DNA from: Tubulanus polymorphus | Taxonomy: Eukaryota; Nemertea; Palaeonemertea; Tubulaniformes; Tubulanidae | Reading direction: 5' to 3' | Length of the DNA stretch: 64,000 nt | Assembly: GCF_964204645.1 (NCBI RefSeq) | Contig: NC_134026.1 | Coordinates: 25,128,650-25,192,649 of the forward strand | Shown here: positions 36,409 through 47,600 of the stretch, one piece after another | Layout of the letters: each line of letters starts with the position of its first letter | Numbering within the stretch: position 1 is the first letter of the stretch | Translations under genes and position numbers: made by a program | The notes under the pieces: generated by a model | What the model was told of the DNA's origin: nothing | The model's input: only the letters and a program-made list of their open reading frames with translations | Database searches by the model: none

Positions 36409-39400
36409 ATGACGTCGAGATCTTTACGCTCAACATATGGCCGTCAACAAACAGCAGTTGGAACAAACCGAAGAATTGATCGAAAATCAGTTTTCACCAA
36501 TTTTTCACTCGGCAGTAATCAGAATGAATCTGTGTCTGATAAAAGGTAAGCTCTAGGACTACAACTGGTACAAGTTGGAATCCATTTCATGTTTGAACCA
36601 CAGTTATGTTGCGAAGTTCAATTTATGTTACAAAATTGTCTACTAGGCCTATATTTATATTGTTTACAGCGACAACAACGAGAATCTAATTCAAAATGAC
36701 AAAGAGAATAAAGGAATCAATGGGACTAAAAAAGGTCGGCCACGACGGAAGAATCGCGTTGTTTCCTATAAAGAGTCAGGTTCAGTAAGTTAGCATTTTC
36801 AAGTAATGAAATAGTGATTCAACCTCATTCCTACAATTGATTTATGGCCTATAGATTGTTTGATATAAAATTTACTACTCCTATTCAAAATTGTAGGATA
36901 GTAGCCATCACTCATTATTCAGTGACACTACAAGGAGAGACCGAAAAACTCGAAAGAATAAGGAAAAACTTCTCGTTCGTTCGCCTAAGAAGCCATTAAA
37001 GCCAAAGAAAGTAAAAGAAAAGAGCCCAGAAAAGGAAATTGTTGATGGCATGAATTTCAGTGAATTTGATGACTATAGTTTAATGGTTGTGGATTCGGTT
37101 GAATATAACAAAAGTCGTGATGCAAAATTAGGAGCTCCTTTTTCAGAGACATCTAAAAAGACATCCCTGCAGCTACAAAGCTCTCTAGAAAAGTTGCGAC
37201 ATCCGGTCATTGAAACAAGTACACCAAACATACATCAAAAAAGGCATGGATCACGTACATCACCAAATATGTCTGGTATTTCAAATAACTTATCAGATCC
37301 GGAGGTTGATGATTTATTGGTGGGTGAATGTATAAATCACTTAAGCGAACTGGATCTTCAAGCAAGTCCATTGCTTACCAGTCCTCTTTGTATGACCGAT
37401 AAACCTAATGCTCTAAATGGCAGAAGGATTCGGTCAAATTCTTTATTGCATAGAACTAACTTAGATTCAATAGCGGAATTTGAACCATCTCGTAGTTTGT
37501 TCAGTGATGCTGGTGATGATGTCGTTATGTGTATAACCTGTCATAGTTCTTCTGTTACTGATAAATATGTGCAATGTGTAGAATGCCGCAGTAAAGTTTC
37601 AGCTATAAATTCTTTGCCAGTAGCGTCAAAAACCTCAGAAAGACAATTTGAGAAATCCCAAGGTGTATCTACCAGCCATTATTGTGATGAGAATTTCATC
37701 CGGATAGCTACCTCTCGTATTTCTGCTGGCAGTTTTGATGATAGTCATTCATACAAATCACATCAATCGCTAAAAGAAATCAGTCTAGTTTCTATACCAA
37801 TAATTGGGAATACCGACAGCGAATTACGTGGTGAAAAAACAGACAATGCTTGTGTTCAGGATGTGTTGAGAGCAGTTATTGAACCTACTGATGGGAAGGC
37901 GGACAATTATGAATGTTTTACTGAAGATGAAGATGTTCAGGCTAGTAACTTGAGCTGTCAATCTGCTACGTGTGATGCAGTTAGTATGCGTGAAATGCCA
38001 AATCTAAGCATGGTTCGGGATATTAATGAATTTGATGGAGATATTAAAGTCTTGCCTAACTTGATTGATGATGAGGATGTAAATCCTCCATCAAGAGCAG
38101 AGAGCTCTGATATTTCGAGTGAAGGGTCTGTTGAAGGTTGTATAGGTAAATGCACTTATAATGAAGAACGTTTGAGTAAGCCATGTTATTCCTCGAAAAA
38201 GGCTGCAGTATTCGATGACTTGGTTGAATATGGTGAAAAACTGTTACATTTTGAAAACAATGAAGATAATTCTAGTGATTACAACACTTCCACTGATATT
38301 GAATGCAATGATGAATTCAATGCGATGCGTAAAAGGATGTCTCGGAAATCTGTTGGTCGTCTTTCAATATCTGTGACACACCTGTCATTGCAAGTAAGGT
38401 TTTATATTGATTCAGTTATGATGCAACACTGGATTCAAATAAAGTCTCATGTATTGGAAACAATTGGAAATTGTAATATTTCATATTTCAGGGTGGATCA
38501 CCCTTAAAGGCAGCTCCTCTAACGACAAGAAATCAAGTATTACAACTCTGTTGCCAGGATGACTTTGTAGCTTTTGAGGAAATTCTACCACCAAGGTAAG
38601 GTTTTTGACTAATTTTATTGTGGATTTGTCATGAGAATTGAATATAAAATCATCAATAATGTATGAATTTTAGCAAAATGAAGACGTGTCTTAAAATTGG
38701 AGAAGGTGTTTATGGAGAGGTGTTTAGGACTCAGAGTGACGGACAAAATATGGCACTAAAGGTCATTATAGCAAACTTTTTAAAATTTACCTCCTTAATT
38801 GATAAATGTTGTAATATGCAGGCTTGGTTTTGATTTTTTTCAAGATTATTCCACTAGAAGGTGAATTGGAAGTTAATGGTGAGAATCAGAAGACCTTCGA
38901 AGAGATATACCCTGAAATATTGATTACGAAGTAAGCCTGTGAACATATTATTAGAGCACTTGATCAGTAGTGAAACCTAGTAATTAGTCAGTAATTAGCT
39001 GAAAGATTGAATGTTACTATCCCTATCTATTGCCCCTTTCCAAGATACTATAAAAATGTATCAAAATTGCTAATATCTTATGTTGACCTCTGACAAAATT
39101 GAATGGTATAGTCATTACAGTTACATAGAATCTACTCTTATTTATCATTTGTATTTACCTTTGTTTTTCTAGAGAACTAGATGGATTAAAGGAAAATCAA
39201 CATAATTCGTGCAATTGCTTTGCCAAGGTCAATGGGTAAGTTATTGACTTCATTTGATGAACAAACTTTGCATTTTTTCAAATCCTACTAATCACATTTT
39301 TCTATTCAGTGTAAGTTGCATACAAGGTATTTATCCCGATGATCTTTTGGAGAGATGGGATTTGTTTAATGAACAAAAGGAATCTGAAAATGATCGACCA

Positions 39401-40386
39401 GACAACTTTCCAATTGATCAACTCTTTATTGCCTTTGAATTTCATGATGCTGGTACCGACCTGGCAAATTTTAAAGTGCGTAATTTTTCATTAGATTGAC
39501 ACTAACAAGCATTTCTTACGGCCCTTCAAATACATGTAGCTTGATTGTATACTTCTTACATTTAGTTTAACAACATCAATGAGGCAAAAAGTGTCATAAA
39601 GCAGGTGATTCTTTCACTGGCAGTAGCTGAGATAGAATTGGAATTTGAACATCGAGATCTTCATTGGGGCAACATACTAATCCAACGTACTAATGATGAA
39701 CAGTGTCATTATTATTTAGAGGGTCAAAAATTAAAATTTGACAACTATGGGGTTAATGTGACGATCATTGACTTCACTTTGTCTCGTTTGAGCAAAGGTA
39801 AATTTCGAGTCCAGTGAGAGTTTAGGTGGCCATTGCTAGATGTAATCATAATAATTCGATAAGTTGATTTTGTGTTTGTTTTGTAGATGGAAATGTTCTT
39901 TTTTGCGATTTGTCCACGGATGAAACATTGTTTACTGGTGAAGGTGATTACCAGTTTGAAGTTTACCGCCTAATGAAGAAAAATAACGGGTAAATGAATA
40001 TTCTCTACTAGAGAATCTCAACATGCAACATGGCATGATTTCAATTTGGCTTAAATTTCAGTGAAATGAGATAGGGGTTGCACGACTGTTGTGCCGGAAT
40101 GACATTTTCCTTTCCATAACTATTTTTTACAACATGTAGTGATGATAAAACTTTTTAGACTGAGTTTATTATCTATAATTTCAGAGACAACTGGGAATCC
40201 TACAAGCCTTATACAAATGTACTGTGGATAAACTACCTTCTTGATAAGCTAATAAACAAAACCAGCTACAAGCAAAAGCCTTCAAGCTTTCATTCAAAAG
40301 TCATGCGAACACTTCGTGGTTTGTTTAGAAATATTCTTGAATATGAAAGTGCAGCTGATCTGTTAAAATCTGACTTCTTTGATTAA
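36409..40386 (+). CDS. HASPIN: Haspin-type serine/threonine kinase (histone H3 Thr3 kinase), complete, 11 exons
   Basis: Mitotic kinase that phosphorylates histone H3 Thr3 to recruit the chromosomal passenger complex to centromeres. Exons: 36409–36545, 36670–36784, 36897–38393, 38492–38595, 38674–38761, 38845–38930, 39173–39235, 39310–39475, 39566–39797, 39887–39989, 40185–40386; 930 aa (human about 798). The N-terminus SRSLRSTYGRQQ aligns with the human leader holding the Pds5-binding YGA/R motif, supporting this start. A basic AT-hook-like KKGRPRRKNR follows. The 1.5-kb exon 3 encodes a disordered acidic/Ser-rich region with an STP motif (37219–37227, a possible polo-box site) and a CxxC–CxxC pair. 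The kinase domain begins about 620: GEGVYGEVF, MALKII, KTFEEIYPEILITKEL, HRDLHWGN (about 781), DFT in place of DFG (about 821; human DYT), TGEGDYQFEVYRLMKKNN. All catalytic elements typical of haspins are intact. Confidence 0.95.
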
Positions 40387-40930
40387 ACTAGTTCCACTGT
40401 TAAATTCAAACCGAACGTCTTCAGCAATGGGGCATTTGGGCTATAAAATGATACCTTGTTTTTCCTAATTGGCTGGGTCATTTTATAATCATAATAAAAT
40501 TTGTAGTCAGTTCATTTCTATGGCTGCCAAGTCTGTTATGGTAAGCTTGATCATGATTTTGAAAAAGTAATGTATAGCGTAGTTAGGGGGCTGGACGGGT
40601 CTACTTTTTAAGCTCAGCAGAAAGGAGATACAAGGTACAGTATATCCATTTTTCTTGCCTCACCTGCGTGCGTGTATTTATGATAAAATTGTACATGTAA
40701 ATGGAATATAACACCTGACACTTGCGTTGCGTTATGAATGGATTTCACACGTGATTCGATCATACCTGTATTTCTGACATTCATTTGTAATTTTGAATGT
40801 GGATGTGGCAGTTGACGTGATCGAATTTCGTTTCGATGTGAAATGGAAGCGTGCCAATCGCCTGTCAGCGCTGCTGCTTTTTGTAAGCTGTCGAATCGGA
40901 CTTGATGACTTCACTCGTCGTGTTGGTGCA
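40387..40930 (+). other. Haspin 3'UTR and GPCR upstream region
   Basis: AATAAA at 40493–40498, 107 nt past the haspin stop, is the likely polyadenylation signal. The GPCR reading frame is open upstream to an ATG at 40793, but that extension lacks receptor features. No other gene seen. Confidence 0.55.
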
Positions 40931-41896
40931 ATGAATTCGACGAGACCGTCGGCAAGTATTGGACGTCCAAATTATGTCTACCTCATACTTGTTCAACAGC
41001 CAAAGTTCGATTCAACCGTTTCCTCGCGTTGGCTCCAAGTCATCACGCAACCAATCATTTTCTCATTTGGAATTGTCGGTAATGTTCTCAGTTTCATTAT
41101 CATGACGTCTGACCGATTCCGTAAGCATTCATACGCTGTTTATCTGGCTACACTTGCAGTCGGTGACAGTTTAGTTCTTATGGCTTACTTTTTTTCATTT
41201 CTGAATTATGCAACTTATCCTGCCTGTGATATTGTCGTTATTGATTCGAGCTGGCTATGTTCTTTGTGGGAATTTATTTCGTTATGGGCTGATACTTTGA
41301 GTTCCTGGTTGATAGTGGTTATAACTGCGGAAAGATTCGTTGTAACTACTTGGCCTTTGAAATCAAAGCAGATTGCTTCACCGAAAATTGCTCGGCGGAT
41401 AAGTTGCATTACAATTATCTTAGTTGGCACCCTTTGTGTTTTCCCTCTTATTCATGTGCGTTACAGTAAAGAACATGGGGGCTGCTACATTATTTCGAAG
41501 GATCTTGAACAATTTTACTTCGGGTTTTCTACTCCGATTGGTATTCATGTACCTTGTCTCTTAGTCCTCGTCTTGAACGCATCTATCATCTTTAATCTGT
41601 TGCGTAGTAGAAACAAATTTAGTAATGACGAAACTTGTACCAGGAAAATTCGTAATAAATCGGCTACAGTAGTTATTTTATCGGTTTCATTTGTGTTTAT
41701 TTCGTTCACTCTACCAACCGGAATAGCTGATTCATTACTTGCCCATGTGACTGACCATGATAAAGTCGTGTCTATATACACGATTACCAATGCATTTTAT
41801 ACAGCAAATTGCGCTATTAATTTCTACGTGTATTTACTAAGTGGGGCAGAAATTCGCAGTTTTGTCTTTGTACGTTGTTGTAGGCGGATGAAATGA
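40931..41896 (+). CDS. Rhodopsin-class (class A) GPCR, probable neuropeptide/amine-type orphan receptor, single exon
   Basis: A 321-aa seven-helix receptor. I chose the ATG at 40931 because it gives a short extracellular N-terminus with an N-glycosylation sequon (MNSTRP); an upstream in-frame ATG (40793) would add 46 residues with no obvious role. TM1 carries GNVLSF (class A GN motif) and TM2 has LAVGDSLVL (the conserved Asp). C in LCSLWEF before TM3 can pair with the Cys of GGCYI in loop 2. TM3 ends ERFVVTTWP, where E-R-F replaces D-R-Y. TM7 has NCAINFYVY in place of NPxxY. The cytoplasmic end is short with a CC pair (VRCCRRMK) that could be palmitoylated. The absence of introns and the divergent motifs fit lineage-expanded orphan receptors near the FMRFamide/peptide receptor groups; the ligand is unknown. 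Confidence 0.85.
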   Translation: MNSTRPSASIGRPNYVYLILVQQPKFDSTVSSRWLQVITQPIIFSFGIVGNVLSFIIMTSDRFRKHSYAVYLATLAVGDSLVLMAYFFSFLNYATYPACDIVVIDSSWLCSLWEFISLWADTLSSWLIVVITAERFVVTTWPLKSKQIASPKIARRISCITIILVGTLCVFPLIHVRYSKEHGGCYIISKDLEQFYFGFSTPIGIHVPCLLVLVLNASIIFNLLRSRNKFSNDETCTRKIRNKSATVVILSVSFVFISFTLPTGIADSLLAHVTDHDKVVSIYTITNAFYTANCAINFYVYLLSGAEIRSFVFVRCCRRMK

Positions 41897-42436
41897 TTGT
41901 TAACATTATTGTTCGCTAATAATCGGTGAACTTCATCAACTAGCAATTGCAATTTTGTATTAAGATTGTTTTAGTCTGAATTTTTGTTGCCGGTGTTGGC
42001 TACCTTACGTATGTCGGGTTACGACGCGATGACTGAGACCGACGCAACGGGTTATCAGCAACAATTCGTGGGAACCGGCTCAAACTGTATGCCGCCAGTT
42101 GCCTTCATATCCACCCGATATAGGGAGATGGATATAGCAGGCTTACGGGCACAAGGGAGCGCTGAAATACATGTAGTACGTACGGTCAATTTAACCGTTT
42201 TAAGACCCCCATTATACGATCTTGGAATATACTCATTTTATTGAACCCACCCGTACGTACTTTTTGGATGCCCCGCTTTAGCAACCGCTCCCCCGTACGA
42301 AGTTAATAGATTACTTCTTATCCCGCGACATGCCGTATGTTGCCAGTTGCTTTTTCGAACACTGAGACCTACGAGCAATTATCTAATAGATAATCCTGTC
42401 CTAGTTTAGATAATTGCTCCTCGCTGAGACTATCCA

Positions 42437-42523
42437 GGGGCCGTATTCACGAAGCATCCGTGATTACGGGCGAACTTACGTGACACGTGCGCGGGCTTAC
42501 GGGTGCTGCGTAAATACGGTCCC
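42437..42523. mobile_element. 87-bp palindromic MITE-like element
   Basis: The left end GGGGCCGTATTCACGAAGCA and the reverse complement of the right end, GGGACCGTATTTACGCAGCA, match over about 20 bp with three differences; the homology continues imperfectly inward (CCGTAA). No transposase and no clear target duplication beyond AGG-type flanks. It is consistent with the short GGGCCGTATT-ended foldback elements I associate with marine invertebrate genomes (from memory, not searched). Confidence 0.6.
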
Positions 42524-43652
42524 AGGAATGGCATACGGTAGCACGATGCCTGGAAAAAATTGTGCTACATGTAGTACTAAAACTACTTTGATGGACAGTT
42601 TTTGCAAAAACGTATAGATTCCTCATGCTAATGTAATTGAATATCAATGAATTGTTATTTAAATGCAAAGAACTTTGACCGATAAATGAAATATGATTTC
42701 TTTGTGAAATTATGGAAATGCATTCATGAACTCACATGTTAACTTTGTTTTGTATTGTAATAAATTGTTTTCTTTCAAGAGCTAAACGCTGATTTAATTG
42801 CTGTCTGCTTTGTCTGATGCCACTAGGCAGGCTCGTACACAGCCTCTACTTTGTCTTTTTGGTGGGTACGAATTTAGAGAGGGTGAAACCGCCGTAGGTG
42901 CGAAGCTCCTTTAGGGGTGTTTAGGGGGCCTCCCCCAAGAAAATTGCACCCAACGCACCCCCTGGGTACAGGCCTGCTAGGCCAATTAAATTGGTTACAT
43001 GCCTATCTACACTTCCGATTCAGTCACCATGATCGTAGCCGGAAAACAGGGAAGCAACTGGCAGGAAATCATATGCCCGAACCGTGGGCTACGGCAGCGG
43101 TGGATCCAGAGTCCAATTTGGAAGGACTTGTCACATCCCGAGAGGACACTAATATTAGGTGTATTCCCGCACCAAATCCTCTTGGATCCGCCCACCTGTA
43201 CGCTCATGATTTTAAACGTTATTGAACCGTTAGATGAGGTGAAATACATAATGAAAATACTGGGTACTCAAAGTACTCATATCACCTAAATGTATCCTGA
43301 TAAAAAAGTTTAGTATAGAATCTGCACTTTCTGTCCCGTAATCCAACGACTGTGAGACCCGTCGAACAGTCCTTCATGGCGGTTTAAAGACTAGTTTTGA
43401 ATAGTAAGAAATGAATTTTTAAGTCTACCCCTTCGAAAAACTGTGTTGATAATGCTATTGAAAGTCTCTCTTGCATTTAGTCACATAAAAAGACTTGTTT
43501 TTAACCTATCCGGCCCGCGCGGCTACGAGTCCACAGCAGGTTGAGCGGCAAGGCTATAGTGGCAGGCGAGGATTACGTGCTTGAGCTTGCGATTGATAGA
43601 TGGCGACACAATATAAACCCGGAAGCTATTGACCTGTCAAACGCGGAATGAG

Positions 43653-43817
43653 ATGTTGTTGTGGCTGCTGTTGATGCTGTTCACTGCACCATGCCCGGTT
43701 ATGCGGTCTTATCGGGAATATGATAATCGGATTTTTTCAAAGGACCACAGGGGCGCCTCAATTGGCGATTGTGACGGCATGGAATTGCGGATACTCCACG
43801 GCCAACAAAAAGAAGAG
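43653..43817 (+). other. Candidate 5' coding exon with hydrophobic leader, possibly spliced to syd-1
   Basis: The ATG at 43653 opens MLLWLLLMLFTAPCPVM, a signal-peptide-like stretch. The frame continues to GQQKEE and a donor (GAAGAG|GTAGGC at 43818) in phase 0. The syd-1 frame begins at 44674 directly after an AG, also in phase 0, so the two could join in frame. The alternative acceptor at 44649 would instead put a stop in frame and leave this exon as 5'UTR or as a separate short peptide. TATAAA at 43612–43617 lies only 36 nt before the ATG. Confidence 0.3.
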
Positions 43818-44673
43818 GTAGGCTAAAATCTTCAAAATGATTCTCACTTCGTCTCACTCTAACTCCGACTCCAGTCCAGTGGTAGTAGTAGTGAGAAAGT
43901 ACTTCATTTATTGACAACATTTTCATTTGTATTGTTGAAATGTGTTTTGCTATGGTTATTTTTATTTTGCCAGGATTATTCTAGTTAATTCAAGCGATTA
44001 CTCTGATTCAGACTGCCCGGCCTATGTAGTTTTGCTCCACTGAGGTGCATGACTAAAAAAAAGTATGAGGCAATAGAGAAAATAGAGCAGAAAATTCAGG
44101 CCCAGAAATTCAGTATTTTAACCAAAGGTAGCATATTTTTAGCGTAATGTCATCCCACTAGACCAGCAGTCTCAAACCACTGAGTCACATGCTTAAACTA
44201 AGGCGCCTTTTAGTACTAAACTTAATTTTAGCCCATAAAACAACCTTTATCATCTTTTCAGCCTTAAATAAATCCTTGTCCTATCTTCACCTAACACTAA
44301 TTCTGATGATATTATTGTTATTTTTATTAGTCTAATTAGGCTATATATATAGCCTATAGAGGGTGCGAAAATAACATTTACTTAAAAAAATCATTTGACT
44401 CTTCTAGTGCATCCATATATTAGGCCACTATAGGCCAATACATGTACATTCAGATTGAAGTTATTATGGATGTCTTGGATAGTGACGTAAAAATTTCTCC
44501 AGCATGCAAAATGTAGGTGCCAAAACACCAACACACAGGGATACCGAAAATCTTCTTGAAATATCATCCATTTTGGTGTGCCATAGGCTAGTACCTAACA
44601 AAGAATTGATAAGGGCTTACTGGTAAAATTTTTATTATACGTTTTGCAGGTTTAAACAAACACATTTGTGCAG

Positions 44674-47600
44674 ATGTCGCATGGCCGAGGCAGGGCTGGC
44701 AGTTGGAAGGACCAGCGCAAACAGACCATTGAACGAGGAAAGGGTCGAACTGAAAGCTCCTCAGACCATGATATACGCAGAAGGGTGGTCAGAGTAGACA
44801 GTGAAACCCAAACCCATCAATCTACACTACAATCCACTTATAATAATCAAAGCTACACGTGTTGTAAATCTCGAAGAGGTAGTGTTCTCGAGATGGGTAT
44901 CAAAAACATGGAAGTCATTGATGAAGACACTATTATTCAGACAGTCGAAATATTAAAACGGCCTGGACAGACTTTGGGTTTTTATATTCGCGAAGGGAAT
45001 GGCATTGATAAGTTCGATGGCGTTTTTATATCGCGTATAGCAACTGGTAGTGTCGTCGAGAATAATGGTTTACTTCGAATAGGTGATGAAATTCTGTCTG
45101 TAAATACGGTCGATGTTGGTAATGTGAGTTTAGATGATGTTGTGATATTGATGTCTATACCAAAAAAACTAATACTGAAAATCCGAACTCGCCGATCATC
45201 GACAAAAAATGCCTCCTGTCCTAGTTTATCCACTCTTGATCAAGACGAACCTCCCGTAGTCATCGTTAAAAAGGGTCGTTCATCATCTGCGACCGCGCTC
45301 GAGATCACCGAACGTTGCCCTGGTGAATTGACTAGAGATACGTCGGTTCAGTATGATTCTGCTGGAATTTATGGAACTTCTCGCGCGAGGGGATTTCCTA
45401 GTTATTTACGAAGGGCTGAGCTCTATGGAACTGACATACCAGTTGATGGTACGGTGGATTTAAGTCCATCGTCGAAAGCGATACAGACCAAGAGTTCAGC
45501 TGATTATGGAACGCAGTTTGGACCTGGTCAGTCCTATATCGATTATAGCCCTCGACCATCTCGTTCACGATCTCGCTATGCGAAAGATTACGTCGAAATA
45601 AATCTAAAAAGAGATTATTCGTCTGATTCGGAGGTGCGAACATATGCAGAACGAAGGATCCACGATGGACAGGGTATTTACGCCGCGAAACACCAAGATC
45701 TGCGGCAAGTTGTTACTGATGATGAGGATTCTTACGGATACGCATCTCGACTTTCTGATGTAGCACGTGTTAAGCAATCAAAGTACAAACCGGTCTCTCC
45801 TGAGAAATATAACTCTGATCTGGATACCTATGGCAGTAAGAAACTAGGTTCTGTGACTGCCCTATCTGATTCTGAAGCAGGTTATGTATCGAGTATCAGC
45901 GCTGTCGATGCAGAGGGGAGGAGCAATTCTCTACCGCGAATGGATGGCGGTGAGAGTAATGATGAAATTCGTCATTGGCTGAGAAAATTTGATACGCTGT
46001 CTCATGATTTGGAGGAAGAACTAATAACAACTGAAAAAAATACTGCTCAAGGTAAGACTTTAGATAGCCGTATAGCGCATGCATTCAATTAGGTCTATAA
46101 CTTTACCTGAAATTTTGTGACCTCTTCCAATTAGCACTATCAAGTTATAGGGATCAAACATGCGTATCGTAATGCATATGCGTGACTTGTAGACTTTCTG
46201 ACTAATCTCATGGCTTTTTAGGAAAAAAGAACATTGATAAAACTAACGGGGACATGAACTTCTCAAATTTTTGGAAGACATGCTGTTATACCTCGTTCTA
46301 AATCATGTAGTCCTAATGTATCTACAAATCGAAAAGTGGTTTAGATGACACTATGCAAATTTCTTTGAAGAATTTAGCGCTTTAAGCACCCATTGGCCTT
46401 TAAACCATTGACTAGGCCTACTAGAAATTTCTAAAATGTACTCAGAAATCAAATGATTTCTGATAAGAGTAGAATGTCTGTCTCTACTATTCTTCAGGTG
46501 CGCCTACGTAAAACCTATGTTGCGGGAAAGCACGCCGACATAAAAGAATAAATGATGAACTGAGGTTTTTTTGTAAAAAGCTTTTGGTACATTTAGAATT
46601 ATGGATTTATCGAAGTTACGTAGTTAGTGTATTGTTTCAATGAAACACGAGTCAGTTTATTGAACCACTGTCAGGTCTCCTAGAACATCGTAATAATTGC
46701 TCGGTGATGATACAATGCAAACTGGGTATTTCATCTCCAGCAATCTATCAAATCACAATGATTCTCTCATTCATTATGTGCATTCAGGGTTTTGTATTTG
46801 TCTCGATGAAGAATTGATGCTCTAAACTAAACCTATATAATGTCCTCAAGTCTGAATTAACGGCGCTATCTTAGTTCATTAAGATGTGCGTTCTTGTCAC
46901 ATTTATCACCGATTTGCTGGTTTTTAATGGCTCACTCAAATCCTGGTTAATCATTGTGTTAGTTAATCCAAATATATGGGTAGGTTTCAAGTATGCGTTA
47001 GATAGGCCTATATTAGACATGTTATATATTATATTTGCTTGTATAAAGTTAATCAATCTCTGGTCTAGTTCAGCTAATTCATTTTGATAATATCCCCTGA
47101 TAAATGAAAAAATTGAATGACTGGGAATTTACTTTGCTCTTCCCACTTATCAAGAAATTAATCAATAAACAGGACATTTGCTGTGTATCTGAGATTTTGA
47201 ACTGTGTCGGACAATCTTTAAATGGATTCTTTGAGAAAAAGTAAGTCTACCTGTACGGTCAAGGTGGATCCAGAAATAGTTACCTTCACATATTTAAGTA
47301 CCTCATTCAACAGAGCCAATAATGCTTCAATTATTAGCTAATATAAGCCGTGATCATATAAGCGTTTTGGGTCCATGCCTATTTGCCCCGGCCAAATTTG
47401 GCCTGAACAAAATGTTGGACCAGGCCCAAGCCAAATTTTAGCACGGGACATAAGTAGACATATGACTATGTTTCAATTGCAACTGGTTCCAGAAATGACT
47501 CTTCCTTCGTTTAAGCATTGTTTAATATCAAGTGAGTGGTTTGTGTGTGAACGCGCTTTCTAATTCGGCCTTTCTAATTCGGCACAGGCTAAATTTGGCT

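Larger units (their letters stand above)
41897..44673. other. GPCR 3' flank, repeat debris and syd-1 upstream region
   Basis: 2.8 kb. The left part (about 41980–42560) is GC-richer, with short direct and inverted repeats and a palindromic MITE-like element at 42437–42523. AATAAA at 42759–42764 may serve the GPCR. The block about 42830–43230 has a composition unlike its neighbours and probably is old repeat sequence. A candidate first exon of syd-1 is at 43653–43817. The rest is AT-rich and featureless. Confidence 0.5.

Noticed and set aside
41984..43289. Several short frames in the GPCR–syd-1 intergenic region
   Set aside because: They lie in GC-richer repeat debris with short direct and inverted repeats; mutually overlapping frames on both strands have no homology.
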